Source: Candidatus Jorgensenbacteria bacterium (GTDB lineage: Bacteria; Patescibacteriota; Minisyncoccia; UBA6257; GWB1-50-10). From it: 34,424 nucleotides of DNA. The notes under the pieces were generated by a model. The model did not search any database and was not told the origin of the DNA. It saw only the letters and a program-made list of their open reading frames with translations. Positions within the stretch are counted from its first letter, which is position 1. Each line of letters starts with the position of its first letter. The stretch is from positions 1 to 34,424 of the forward strand of contig JACRFG010000034.1 of the NCBI GenBank assembly GCA_016234345.1, given 5' to 3'. The position numbers and the translations under genes were made by a program. This document shows, piece after piece, positions 6,732 to 13,800 of the stretch.

Positions 6732-7361
6732 TTAACGATGGGGGCGATGTTCAGGTAACGCATTGGCTTCACGACGTTTCGGAAAAATGTGGCGCCGCAA
6801 ACCAAGAAGCAATAACGAGGAAGTAGAAGCAATGGTGCCGGCGGCAATAAAAAGCGAATTGAAACCAAACCGATCAACAACGTAACCGCCAAGAGCGGCC
6901 GCAATAGCAGTTGCTAATCCAACCGAAAAAACACTCTGAAGACTCCACTCGAAACTCACGCGCCATTTATCAACGTGGCGCGTAAAAATAGCGTACCAAC
7001 TTGGCACCGCCCAAGCCATACAAACACCATAAAAAGCCTGAAGAACATAAAGATGCCACGGCTCGCTCACAAATAGATAACCGAAGGGCAGAAGACCACC
7101 CAATAAATACCCGAAGAAAAGAGCCCAGAAATCATCAAACTCACCATCGGTTTTATCCAAAAATCGCGCAACAGGCAACTGAACCAAAGATTTAACAATC
7201 CAAAAGACCGAGGTGGCAAAACCAGCCACGCTCGCGCTACCGTTATGAATCTGACCGGTAATGAATATAGCAAAAATAGGCGCAAATGAACCGAATGCCG
7301 AGTTTACGAAAAAATCGGTCATGACCAAAACTTTTACAACTTTATTGATGTGTTTAAACAT
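6732..7361 (-). CDS. Half-length MFS-type membrane transporter (six-helix)
   Basis: A 209-aa integral membrane protein with about six hydrophobic helices, half of a normal 12-helix MFS carrier. It starts MFKHINKVVKVLVMTDFFVN, has a loop typical of the MFS helix 2-3 region (LPVARFLDKTDGEFDDF, comparable to the D-x-x-G-R family motif), a GGYVVDRFGFNSLFIAAG segment, and ends in a basic tail rich in Arg and His. The frame ends in an ordinary stop and the next gene follows after 12 nt, so there is no sign of a second half nearby. It would have to work as a homodimer or pair with another half. The start overlaps the ClpC-like stop by 8 nt. The substrate is unknown. Confidence 0.8.
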   Translation of the reverse strand: MFKHINKVVKVLVMTDFFVNSAFGSFAPIFAIFITGQIHNGSASVAGFATSVFWIVKSLVQLPVARFLDKTDGEFDDFWALFFGYLLGGLLPFGYLFVSEPWHLYVLQAFYGVCMAWAVPSWYAIFTRHVDKWRVSFEWSLQSVFSVGLATAIAAALGGYVVDRFGFNSLFIAAGTIASTSSLLLLGLRRHIFPKRREANALPEHRPHR

Positions 7362-9858
7362 GGTTTAAAATATTTAGCTCAAATTGATTGCCATTAAATG
7401 ATAGCTGAAGGGTGTTGCCACGGCTAACTTCGCGCCGCAGAATTTTTTCGGCCAGTGCGCTTTTAACTTTTTCCGAAATAACCTGGCGGAGAGGACGGGC
7501 GCCAAAAACAGGACTATACCCAAGTTCAGTTATCTTCTGAATGGCATTATCATCAACTTTAAGCTCGATTCCTTGAGATTCCTGTAAAATATCAACAACT
7601 TCTTTAATAAGCATAATTGTAATCTTATTGATCTCTTTCACGGTTAAATTACGGAAAACCATTACGTCTGAAAAACGATTAATAAGCTCCGGTTTAAAAT
7701 AATCAGTTAATTTTTTCTTGAGTTCCTCGGCAACCTCTTCGCTAGTCTTACCTTTTTCGATCTCTTCTTTAATAAAATTTGAATGGGCATTCGAAGTAGC
7801 GATTATAATCGTGTTTTCGAAACTCACCGTTCTTCCTAAAGTATCGGTCAGTCTACCGTCGTCGAAAACCTGCAAAAAAAGATTGAGGATGTCGGGATGA
7901 GCTTTTTCGAATTCATCAAGCAAAACCAAACTGTAAGGAGCGTGAAAAACCGCATCGGTTAAAGTTCCTGTTTGTTCACCGCTTGGAGTTCCTAAAAATC
8001 TGGAAATACTATCTTTGTTTTGATACTCAGTCATGTCAAAACGATGCATGAATTCTTTGGAACCAAACTGAGTTTGGGCTAAAATTTTGGCCAATTCGGT
8101 TTTTCCGACACCGGTTGGACCGACAAACAAAAATGCTGCGATTGGCCCTCCCCGACGGCTAAGACCACTTCGATACTCCCTGAGAGCTCGAGACACCGCC
8201 TTAACGGCCGCTTCCTGATTTACCAACCGATCATGAATAATCTTTTCAAGCTGTAGAAGTTTTTCGGCCTCGGCCGCCCCGGCTTTTTGTATAGGAATTT
8301 TGCTTTGGGTTTCGGCTACATCTATAACCATTTCCTCATCAAGCGCTTTGTGGCCCAGCTGATGGGCTTTGGCTAAGGCCTGTTTTAAAAGATCTAAAGC
8401 GCTACCTGGTAAAACCTTGTTTCTAAAATAGCGTTTGGCTATTTTTACTGCGGTGCGTACGGCGCTAAACGTTATGAATACATTAAATTCTCGTTCCAGA
8501 ATCAAACTCGAATATGTTAGGAACCTCAGACATTCTTCTTCGCTTATTTCTTCGACTTTAATCACCTCAAACTGCTCCAAAAAATCTGACCGCGGTTCAA
8601 TGTATTGTTTAAATTCGCGAGAATAAGTTTCGCCGATTACTGGTATAGCTTCGCTTTTCACGATCGGCAAGAGAAGATCAAGAGCGCTTAAGGCTTTGGT
8701 CTGACTGGTTCGAAAAAGATCATGAATGTTGGGTATAAAAAGAACGATGTTGCCGGCCAAAATAATTTCTTGTACAACTTTCTGAATACGTCCGGCCAGA
8801 ACTTCCGGCGGCGCATCAGCAACCAAATCGCCTATTTCTAGCGAAACCAGTCTTTTATCAAAAAGGATTGACGGAACTTGATCCTTAACCATTCTAAAGG
8901 CAAGGTGTGCGATCATGGTCGATTTGCCTATGCCAGCATCACCAACAAGAAGTGCGTTTGGTTTACCCGGTCTAGAAATAATAGAAAGAAGTTGATCAAA
9001 TTCCTTGGTATGACCTATAAGTAATCCGATCTGTTCGGCCCGGGCCATGTCGGTAAGATCCGTACTAAACTGATCAAGCATTGGCGTCGGCCGAGCTGTC
9101 CAAGCCCGGTTCATAACACGATGACGCAAAAAATACGGCCGATGAGCAAAACCGCCCAGTACAGCCGGCATGCGTCGAAGGCCGGCCAAGCGTTTTCGCC
9201 ATCGGCCGAAAATAATTGATTCTCGAAGATCAACTGCCGAAAGTTCAAAAAACTCGAAAAGCTTTACCAAATCGGGGTTTTGAACCGTGGTCAAGGCCAC
9301 GAAAAGATTGCGCGGCTCGATAAAACGCTCGTTAGTGTCGCGAGCAACGTAATAAGCGGTAACCATCAGATCTTTAATTAGTTTACTGCCGTCGCTTGCG
9401 TTCATCTTGGTTATGGCTGATTGTTGCAACGTTTCATCAATTTTCTTCGCAAGGTCGGACGGGGAAACGCCCAACCGACGAAGCGCTTCTTTTATATCTT
9501 CGCGGTCAAGTAGCGCTTTAAGAAAAATAATATAAAAATTCTGCCTGATCATCCGATGCTTACGCATAGTGTAATCAACAATACGATATGCTGCCGGCGT
9601 CACTGCTGCCGCACAATTAATCTTTTCGCCTTTTAACTCGTTCAGGGCGCGTTCGGCCTCACCAATATGAAAAACCCGATCAACAAGAAACAAACCAAAA
9701 AATACGCCCAGCCAAAACAGCTTGGAAATGTCACTGAAAAGCAAAATTATGGTTACAACCGAAAAGAAAATATACCAACAAGTTGTAATAAGCCTTATCG
9801 AAAATTCGCTAACAGCATTAAATTGTAATCTTGGTTCTTTATAATAGTATGTCTGCAT
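7354..9858 (-). CDS. Membrane-anchored ClpC/ClpB-like double AAA+ ATPase with a degenerate first ATPase domain
   Basis: 834 aa. Two adjacent hydrophobic segments at about 24-42 and 46-62 should anchor it in the membrane. A helical region (about 85-215) resembles a divergent Clp N domain. NBD1 has a Walker A (GDAGIGKST, 306-314), but its Walker B reads IVLFIPNIHD, so the usual D-E is P376-N377, and the L-E-R-R-F region is DFLEQFE. It probably binds but does not hydrolyse ATP. NBD2 is intact: GPTGVGKTEL (580-589), LVLLDEFEKAH (D648/E649), ELINRF (arginine finger) and FGARPLRQV (sensor 2). I see no I/V-G-F ClpP-docking tripeptide, so a remodelling or unfoldase role without ClpP is likelier. Small membrane protein and MFS genes flank it in the operon. 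Confidence 0.9.
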   Translation of the reverse strand: MQTYYYKEPRLQFNAVSEFSIRLITTCWYIFFSVVTIILLFSDISKLFWLGVFFGLFLVDRVFHIGEAERALNELKGEKINCAAAVTPAAYRIVDYTMRKHRMIRQNFYIIFLKALLDREDIKEALRRLGVSPSDLAKKIDETLQQSAITKMNASDGSKLIKDLMVTAYYVARDTNERFIEPRNLFVALTTVQNPDLVKLFEFFELSAVDLRESIIFGRWRKRLAGLRRMPAVLGGFAHRPYFLRHRVMNRAWTARPTPMLDQFSTDLTDMARAEQIGLLIGHTKEFDQLLSIISRPGKPNALLVGDAGIGKSTMIAHLAFRMVKDQVPSILFDKRLVSLEIGDLVADAPPEVLAGRIQKVVQEIILAGNIVLFIPNIHDLFRTSQTKALSALDLLLPIVKSEAIPVIGETYSREFKQYIEPRSDFLEQFEVIKVEEISEEECLRFLTYSSLILEREFNVFITFSAVRTAVKIAKRYFRNKVLPGSALDLLKQALAKAHQLGHKALDEEMVIDVAETQSKIPIQKAGAAEAEKLLQLEKIIHDRLVNQEAAVKAVSRALREYRSGLSRRGGPIAAFLFVGPTGVGKTELAKILAQTQFGSKEFMHRFDMTEYQNKDSISRFLGTPSGEQTGTLTDAVFHAPYSLVLLDEFEKAHPDILNLFLQVFDDGRLTDTLGRTVSFENTIIIATSNAHSNFIKEEIEKGKTSEEVAEELKKKLTDYFKPELINRFSDVMVFRNLTVKEINKITIMLIKEVVDILQESQGIELKVDDNAIQKITELGYSPVFGARPLRQVISEKVKSALAEKILRREVSRGNTLQLSFNGNQFELNILNHV

Positions 9859-9880
9859 ACGATAAATAGAAATTAAAATA

Positions 9881-10225
9881 TCACCATATTATTTTTGCGA
9901 TTACAAAAAGAGGAAATAGAACCCAAATAAGATATATGCCGATCGCCAACATAAAAATATTGAAATAAATGAGCGTTCCAATCATAAGCCGAAGAGATCT
10001 GAAAATAAAACCTAAGATGTGACCAAGCACACTGTAGTCCTTATACAAGGGCTGGAAAAGATGTTTTAACGTAATCCGCCAAGCAAGATAATAATCGAAC
10101 TGCTCCAACTGGCTAATCACGAAATGCCAATACATACGCATGCTCTTCACGTACCAATGACGCAAGAACTCAATAATATGGTAAAAAAAATGATAAATAA
10201 TATAACCGATCGCAAAATTACTCAT
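9881..10225 (-). CDS. Small aromatic-rich membrane protein upstream of the ClpC-like gene
   Basis: A 114-aa protein, first gene of the minus-strand operon, 22 nt before the ClpC-like ATPase. It begins MSNFAIGYIIYHFFYHIIEF and is rich in Tyr, Phe, Trp and His. A likely amphipathic middle (WRITLKHLFQPLYKDYSVLG) precedes a long hydrophobic C-terminal half (about 72-112) that can form one or two membrane helices. The F-x-P-L-Y-x-D-Y-x-x-x-G segment looks like a conserved motif. The family is not recognised. Position and shared membrane location suggest it is a partner or adaptor of the membrane-anchored AAA+ protein, which is an inference. Confidence 0.78.
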   Translation of the reverse strand: MSNFAIGYIIYHFFYHIIEFLRHWYVKSMRMYWHFVISQLEQFDYYLAWRITLKHLFQPLYKDYSVLGHILGFIFRSLRLMIGTLIYFNIFMLAIGIYLIWVLFPLFVIAKIIW

Positions 10226-10241
10226 AGAGGGTTTTGTCTTT

Positions 10242-10247
10242 ATTATA
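10242..10247 (-). promoter_or_regulatory. -10 element for the ClpC/PolX operon
   Basis: On the minus strand GGG-TATAAT lies 17 nt before the ATG at 10225, giving a predicted leader of about 9 nt with no good Shine-Dalgarno site. No clear -35 is seen. It lies between the terminator at 10279-10304 and the gene. Confidence 0.55.
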
Positions 10248-10269
10248 CCCGATTTTTAAGTCCTTCTCT

Positions 10270-10304
10270 AAACAAAATCCCGTTGATTCGAAAGAATCAA
10301 CGGG
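10270..10304 (-). terminator. Rho-independent terminator with GNRA-type loop
   Basis: A perfect 11-bp stem, CCCGTTGATTC (10279-10289) with GAATCAACGGG (10294-10304). On the transcribed minus strand the loop is TTTC (GAAA on plus), followed by ATTTTGTTT. It ends the 150-aa membrane protein gene. Confidence 0.85.
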
Positions 10305-10333
10305 ACGATAAACTGACGCCCGGCTTTTAACCG

Positions 10334-10786
10334 TCAGAACTTAGAAAACAGGAGCATGCCGGCGAGAAAAAGACATACGATCACAATAATTAAGGCTGTT
10401 GTGACGACCACAAACCCATCCTTCTCAAGCTGAACAACAATCTCGTGTGTTTTTGATTTAACCACGATCTTGCCGATCACTTGCCTAAACGAAGCAACGT
10501 TTGGTTTCGACGCGTAGTATACATCTCCTTCTTCGGTATAACCGAAAAAATTAAGATCTCCACCTTCGACCAATGCCTGAATTTCTTCAAAAGGGGTTTT
10601 TGTAAAATCGTGTAGCCGTGAATGCGCTGCTTGAACATCCGATGAATAATCCTCAATTACCGAGATCTTCTCTGCTTTGGGAAGCGCCATCGAAAAAATC
10701 TCTTTATGGTTTTCAGTGACAGTTTTGTACGCACCCGATAAACCCATAGCAAAAACTGCTATAGCAGACATTATACGTAGAAACAT
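10334..10786 (-). CDS. Small double-anchored envelope protein, unknown function
   Basis: A 150-aa protein beginning MFLRIMSAIAVFAMGLSGAY, a signal peptide or N-terminal membrane anchor. A polar domain of about 95 residues (EDYSSDVQAAHSRLHDFTKT, FFGYTEEGDVYYAS, EIVVQLEKDGFVVV) is followed by a C-terminal membrane helix (about 127-148, TTALIIVIVCLFLAGMLLF). The middle part should lie outside the membrane. The start has a strong Shine-Dalgarno site (TTAAGGAGATAACG before ATG), and the leader of roughly 45 nt comes from a consensus promoter with an inverted repeat in its spacer, so the gene is likely regulated. It is a single-gene unit closed by a strong terminator. I recognise no family. Confidence 0.75.
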   Translation of the reverse strand: MFLRIMSAIAVFAMGLSGAYKTVTENHKEIFSMALPKAEKISVIEDYSSDVQAAHSRLHDFTKTPFEEIQALVEGGDLNFFGYTEEGDVYYASKPNVASFRQVIGKIVVKSKTHEIVVQLEKDGFVVVTTALIIVIVCLFLAGMLLFSKF

Positions 10787-10836
10787 TCGTTATCTCCTTA
10801 AGATTGTTATTAAATAATACAAATGGACTAAAAATA

Positions 10837-10865
10837 AGCATAGCATATATTATGCTTTATGTCAA
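10837..10865 (-). promoter_or_regulatory. Sigma70-type promoter for the 150-aa envelope protein
   Basis: On the minus strand, TTGACA (10860-10865), a 17-nt spacer and TATGCT (10837-10842). The leader to the ATG at 10786 is about 45 nt and contains the Shine-Dalgarno site. Confidence 0.7.
10842..10856. promoter_or_regulatory. Inverted repeat inside the promoter spacer, possible operator
   Basis: AGCATA-TAT-TATGCT is a perfect 6-3-6 inverted repeat filling most of the space between -35 and -10 and touching the -10. That is a classic position for a repressor or activator site. No regulator gene is adjacent, and chance is possible in AT-rich DNA. Confidence 0.4.
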
Positions 10866-10900
10866 TAGATAAGATTATGCTTGTTTAGAAAACTCAACTC

Positions 10901-12181
10901 CTAAAACAATCCTTTTTGGGCAGCCAATTCATCACGTTCAGATTCATTAAAAATCTTTATTTTGCCATATTCGCCGTCATAACCCGGCTCAATATGGATC
11001 TTTCTCTCTCGTATACGAATAACGCCTTCAGCCACGGCCGGAGCAAGCCCGGCGCGAAGATCCGATTCGGTTGCATCCATAAGAATAGCGAACTCGGAAC
11101 CAAAACGTTCGACGGCTTCCTCATACGCTTGCCATACCGCTTTCGATTGCTTACCAACGCCGAGCGCCTCTCCGATAACTTCATCAAACGGCACAAAACT
11201 CCAATATGGTTTGCCTGAAGCCGACTTGAATCCTTCAGGACGTTTAGGATCGGCCAAGGCATCGATTCTCGCCATAACCCCTACCGTAACCTTCCTGCCA
11301 CATACACTGCATATACCTTTATTTTTTTTGGTTTCTTCGGGCTTCCACGAAACTTTGCAATCACGATGACCGTCATAATGATATTTACCTTCTTCAGGAA
11401 AAAATTCTACAGTACCGACAAAACGCTTATCTCGGGTTTTAATCGCTTCCATAATTCCGGTATAAGAAATTTCCGAATCAAATATGGTCGCCTCTCTGCC
11501 AATCCGCGGCAACGAATGAGAATCTGAACTGGAAATAATAGCTTTATTATCCAAAAACGGAATTCGCCAGTTCATGGGCGGATCGGAAGAAAGGCCTGTT
11601 TCTATAGCGAATACATGCGGCTCAAGCTCTTCAAAACATTCTTTAAGGGAATCGAATCCTGACGCGGAACCGAAAACTCCAAAATGAGGGGTCCAAACAT
11701 GAGCCGGAACGAGAACGCACTCCGGCGAAGCATCAAGAAGTATCTTTAAGAGGACTTTTGAATCAATGCCTATGATCGGCCGACCATCAGATGCAATGTT
11801 GCCTATTAAACTAAGCTGCACATTAACCCTTTCAGCGACTTCGATTGATGGGGCATAAACAAGATTATGAACTCGCCGCACTCTTCCACCTTTCGAGTAA
11901 ATACAACTGATCTCACCGGAGAGAAGAAATCGAGTGTTCAACGCATTGTGTTTATGAGCATCTCCGGATAAATACTCTTTTTTCAAACGAAAAAGTCCGA
12001 GCTCGGCTGGTTCCAGTTTTTCTTTAATTTCTTTCATCCAGCGGGGGTGGCTAAAATCACCCGTACCCAAAACAGTGATTCCTTTTTTAGCTGCCCAAAG
12101 AGCAAGATTTTCCAAAACCATTTGAGGACTTACGGCCCGGGCATATTTGGAATGAATCTCCAAGTCGGCGACAAAACGCAT
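10901..12181 (-). CDS. Endonuclease Q (EndoQ)-like DNA repair nuclease, PHP domain
   Basis: EndoQ cuts DNA 5' of deaminated bases (hypoxanthine, uracil, xanthine) and abasic sites; it is best known from Thermococcales and some Bacillus. The 426 aa match the family length. The PHP core is complete: FVADLEIHSKYARAVS (HxH-type motif), VLGTGDFSHPRWMKEIKE, LLSGEISCIY, VHNLVYAP, LVPAHVWTPHFGVFG, IETGLSSDPPMNWR and ISSSDSHSLPRIGREA. A zinc module follows, with HYDGHRDCKVSW and GICSVCGRKVTVGVMARIDA, and then an EGFKSASGKPYWSFVPFDEV region and a helical tail. The MRFVADLEIHS start at 12181 lies 7 nt after a -10 element. It is monocistronic and adds to the repair set here (PolX, MGMT, MutM). Confidence 0.9.
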   Translation of the reverse strand: MRFVADLEIHSKYARAVSPQMVLENLALWAAKKGITVLGTGDFSHPRWMKEIKEKLEPAELGLFRLKKEYLSGDAHKHNALNTRFLLSGEISCIYSKGGRVRRVHNLVYAPSIEVAERVNVQLSLIGNIASDGRPIIGIDSKVLLKILLDASPECVLVPAHVWTPHFGVFGSASGFDSLKECFEELEPHVFAIETGLSSDPPMNWRIPFLDNKAIISSSDSHSLPRIGREATIFDSEISYTGIMEAIKTRDKRFVGTVEFFPEEGKYHYDGHRDCKVSWKPEETKKNKGICSVCGRKVTVGVMARIDALADPKRPEGFKSASGKPYWSFVPFDEVIGEALGVGKQSKAVWQAYEEAVERFGSEFAILMDATESDLRAGLAPAVAEGVIRIRERKIHIEPGYDGEYGKIKIFNESERDELAAQKGLF

Positions 12182-12188
12182 AAATTTA

Positions 12189-12216
12189 ATAGTAACACCA
12201 GGGACAAACGCTGCAA
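12189..12216 (-). promoter_or_regulatory. Promoter of the endoQ-like gene, leaderless geometry
   Basis: On the minus strand, TTGCAG (12211-12216), a 16-nt spacer and TACTAT (12189-12194), then 7 nt to the ATG at 12181. The rest of the 12182-12295 gap holds no gene that I can see and no clear hairpin terminator for murB. Confidence 0.5.
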
Positions 12217-12295
12217 CAAACTTAAAAATTTAGTATGGTCTTAAATAAACCCCAATCAAACACAAACTAACCATTATTGATATAACGACTTGTTT

Positions 12296-13207
12296 TTAAA
12301 AATACCTGATTTCTTCTTCGAGTTGGATCTTGAATTTTTTGTAGACTTTTAATTTTAAAATTCTGGCCAGCCTTTTTACGTCTTTCGCGGTTGCGCCGCC
12401 CTGATTAATGAATAAATTTCCGTGAAAATCAGCGATTTTAATCCTACCAACCTTCATGCCTTTTGCACCGACTTGTTCTAATAAATAACCGGCTGGAATC
12501 TTACCGTCGATAATTTTTTCTTTAGGAATCATTCGAAGCGAACGCTTAGAAATATTCTTTACGAGAACGTTTTTAAAAAAACTCCCCGGGCATCGAAGTC
12601 CTGGCTTGTATTTTTTAAGACGGAGTTTGATAATCGTGCGCGAAATTCCACGAAGTTTTTTGGTGTTGCCTCTGTGAAACCTCAATACGGCCCGGAGCAC
12701 AAGAAATGGTTTGTATTTCAAAATGCTATCGCGGTACGCAAAACGACATTTATTTTTAGCAATCCATGCACACCTCGCTCCATCCCAAATCTCAACCTTT
12801 TCTACAACTTCAGCGATCGAATGTCCGTAAGCGCCAGCGTTTCCAACGATTGCTCCACCAATAGTTCCAGGAATCCCTGAAAGTGTTTCTAAACCACTCA
12901 ACTTTTTCGAAATTGATTTGCTTATAACATCGCGAAGCGGAGTTCCTGCATGCACGAGCAATCGACGACGAGGCAAAACCTGTATATTTACTCCATTATA
13001 CTGAACCAATAATCCTCGAAATCCTTCATCAGGAAACACAATGTTACTACCGCCGGCAAAAACCCTATACATCAGTCCCCGCTCCAGAGCCCACAAAACA
13101 ACCCACAAAAGATCTTCAGGTGTCTTAACTATACAAAAATATTCGGCTCGGCCTCCGATTTTAAATGTGCTGAATTTTGCTAAATTAACGTTTCTTTTTA
13201 TAACCAT
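12296..13207 (-). CDS. murB: UDP-N-acetylenolpyruvoylglucosamine reductase (MurB), type I-like
   Basis: An FAD enzyme that reduces UDP-GlcNAc-enolpyruvate to UDP-MurNAc in peptidoglycan synthesis. From the ATG at 13207 it is 303 aa. FAD-binding motifs are FKIGGRAEYF (about 16-24), VFAGGSNIVFPDEGF (49-63) and GIPGTIGGAIVGNAGAYG (111-128). The catalytic set is visible: Arg159 in YRDS, Ser209 in CPGSFFKN (proton donor) and Glu298/299 in LEEEIRYF. An in-frame TTG at 13213 overlaps the NUDIX stop and is an alternative start; I prefer the ATG, 2 nt after that stop. Cotranscribed with the upstream NUDIX gene. It shows the organism makes at least part of its own peptidoglycan precursor. Confidence 0.96.
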   Translation of the reverse strand: MVIKRNVNLAKFSTFKIGGRAEYFCIVKTPEDLLWVVLWALERGLMYRVFAGGSNIVFPDEGFRGLLVQYNGVNIQVLPRRRLLVHAGTPLRDVISKSISKKLSGLETLSGIPGTIGGAIVGNAGAYGHSIAEVVEKVEIWDGARCAWIAKNKCRFAYRDSILKYKPFLVLRAVLRFHRGNTKKLRGISRTIIKLRLKKYKPGLRCPGSFFKNVLVKNISKRSLRMIPKEKIIDGKIPAGYLLEQVGAKGMKVGRIKIADFHGNLFINQGGATAKDVKRLARILKLKVYKKFKIQLEEEIRYF

Positions 13208-13209
13208 AT

Positions 13210-13674
13210 TCAACTTATACGAACTCCGGAATCAGACTGCATAAAACTTAAAGCTGTGCTAACTGCCGGAGATAAAAAATCGGGAAGATCTTGAATCGGA
13301 AACCAGCAAGCCTCTCCAACTTCATTCCCGTCTATGCAAAAAATTCTTGAAGCCACTCTAGCATAAAAACAGAAGACTTGATCGCGTTTGTATTCGCAAG
13401 TATTCCAATACTGACCCAAGGATTTTACCGCATCAAGTTTTATACCAACTTCCTCCTCGACTTCACGCACTATACCGCACTCAGGCGATTCCATCTTTTT
13501 TACGCCGCCGCCAGGCAAAGTCCAGTGCATTCTTCCATACGTATTTCGTATAAGCAGGACCTCATCGCCATACTGAAGCAAACACTTAACTCCTTTTGTA
13601 TGCGGACGGAACGCAAACCAATACGCCTTACGAATCGGCCACGCAATTCTATAAAACATCTTTATAATAATCAT
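13210..13674 (-). CDS. NUDIX hydrolase with N-terminal basic/hydrophobic extension
   Basis: A 154-aa NUDIX protein. The box is complete: GGGVKKMESPECGIVREVEE followed by EVGI, with the expected G, E and REVxEEVGI residues. It is preceded by EVLLIRNTYGRMHWTLPGGG, the usual strand before the box. A basic, aromatic N-terminus (MIIIKMFYRIAWPIRKAYWF) could be an amphipathic membrane-contact helix; a second Met at 13659 is an alternative start. The substrate cannot be read from sequence; possibilities include nucleoside diphosphate derivatives or oxidised nucleotides. The stop lies 2 nt before the murB ATG and tRNA-Arg lies 32 bp upstream, so all three may share a transcript. Confidence 0.87.
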   Translation of the reverse strand: MIIIKMFYRIAWPIRKAYWFAFRPHTKGVKCLLQYGDEVLLIRNTYGRMHWTLPGGGVKKMESPECGIVREVEEEVGIKLDAVKSLGQYWNTCEYKRDQVFCFYARVASRIFCIDGNEVGEACWFPIQDLPDFLSPAVSTALSFMQSDSGVRIS

Positions 13675-13706
13675 GATCGCAAAAAGATTTAGGTATAACC
13701 GGAATG

Positions 13707-13778
13707 TACCCCCACGAGGAATTGAACCTCGATCTCAGGCTTCGGAGGCCTGCGCTCTATCCGTTGAGCTATGAGGGC
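13707..13778 (-). tRNA. tRNA-Arg (anticodon CCG)
   Basis: Read on the minus strand: acceptor GCCCTCA pairs with TGGGGGT (two G-U pairs), D arm GCTC...GAGC, anticodon stem CAGGC/GCCTG with 7-nt loop CTCCGAA (anticodon CCG, reading CGG), a 4-nt variable loop, and T arm CGAGG-TTCAATT-CCTCG. The discriminator is A and the next bases are CAT, so the 3' CCA is not encoded and must be added by a CCA-adding enzyme. Length is 72 nt. It lies 22 bp downstream of the O-antigen ligase gene and may be processed from that transcript. Confidence 0.95.
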
Positions 13779-13800
13779 TTACAAAAACCATAGTCTCACC

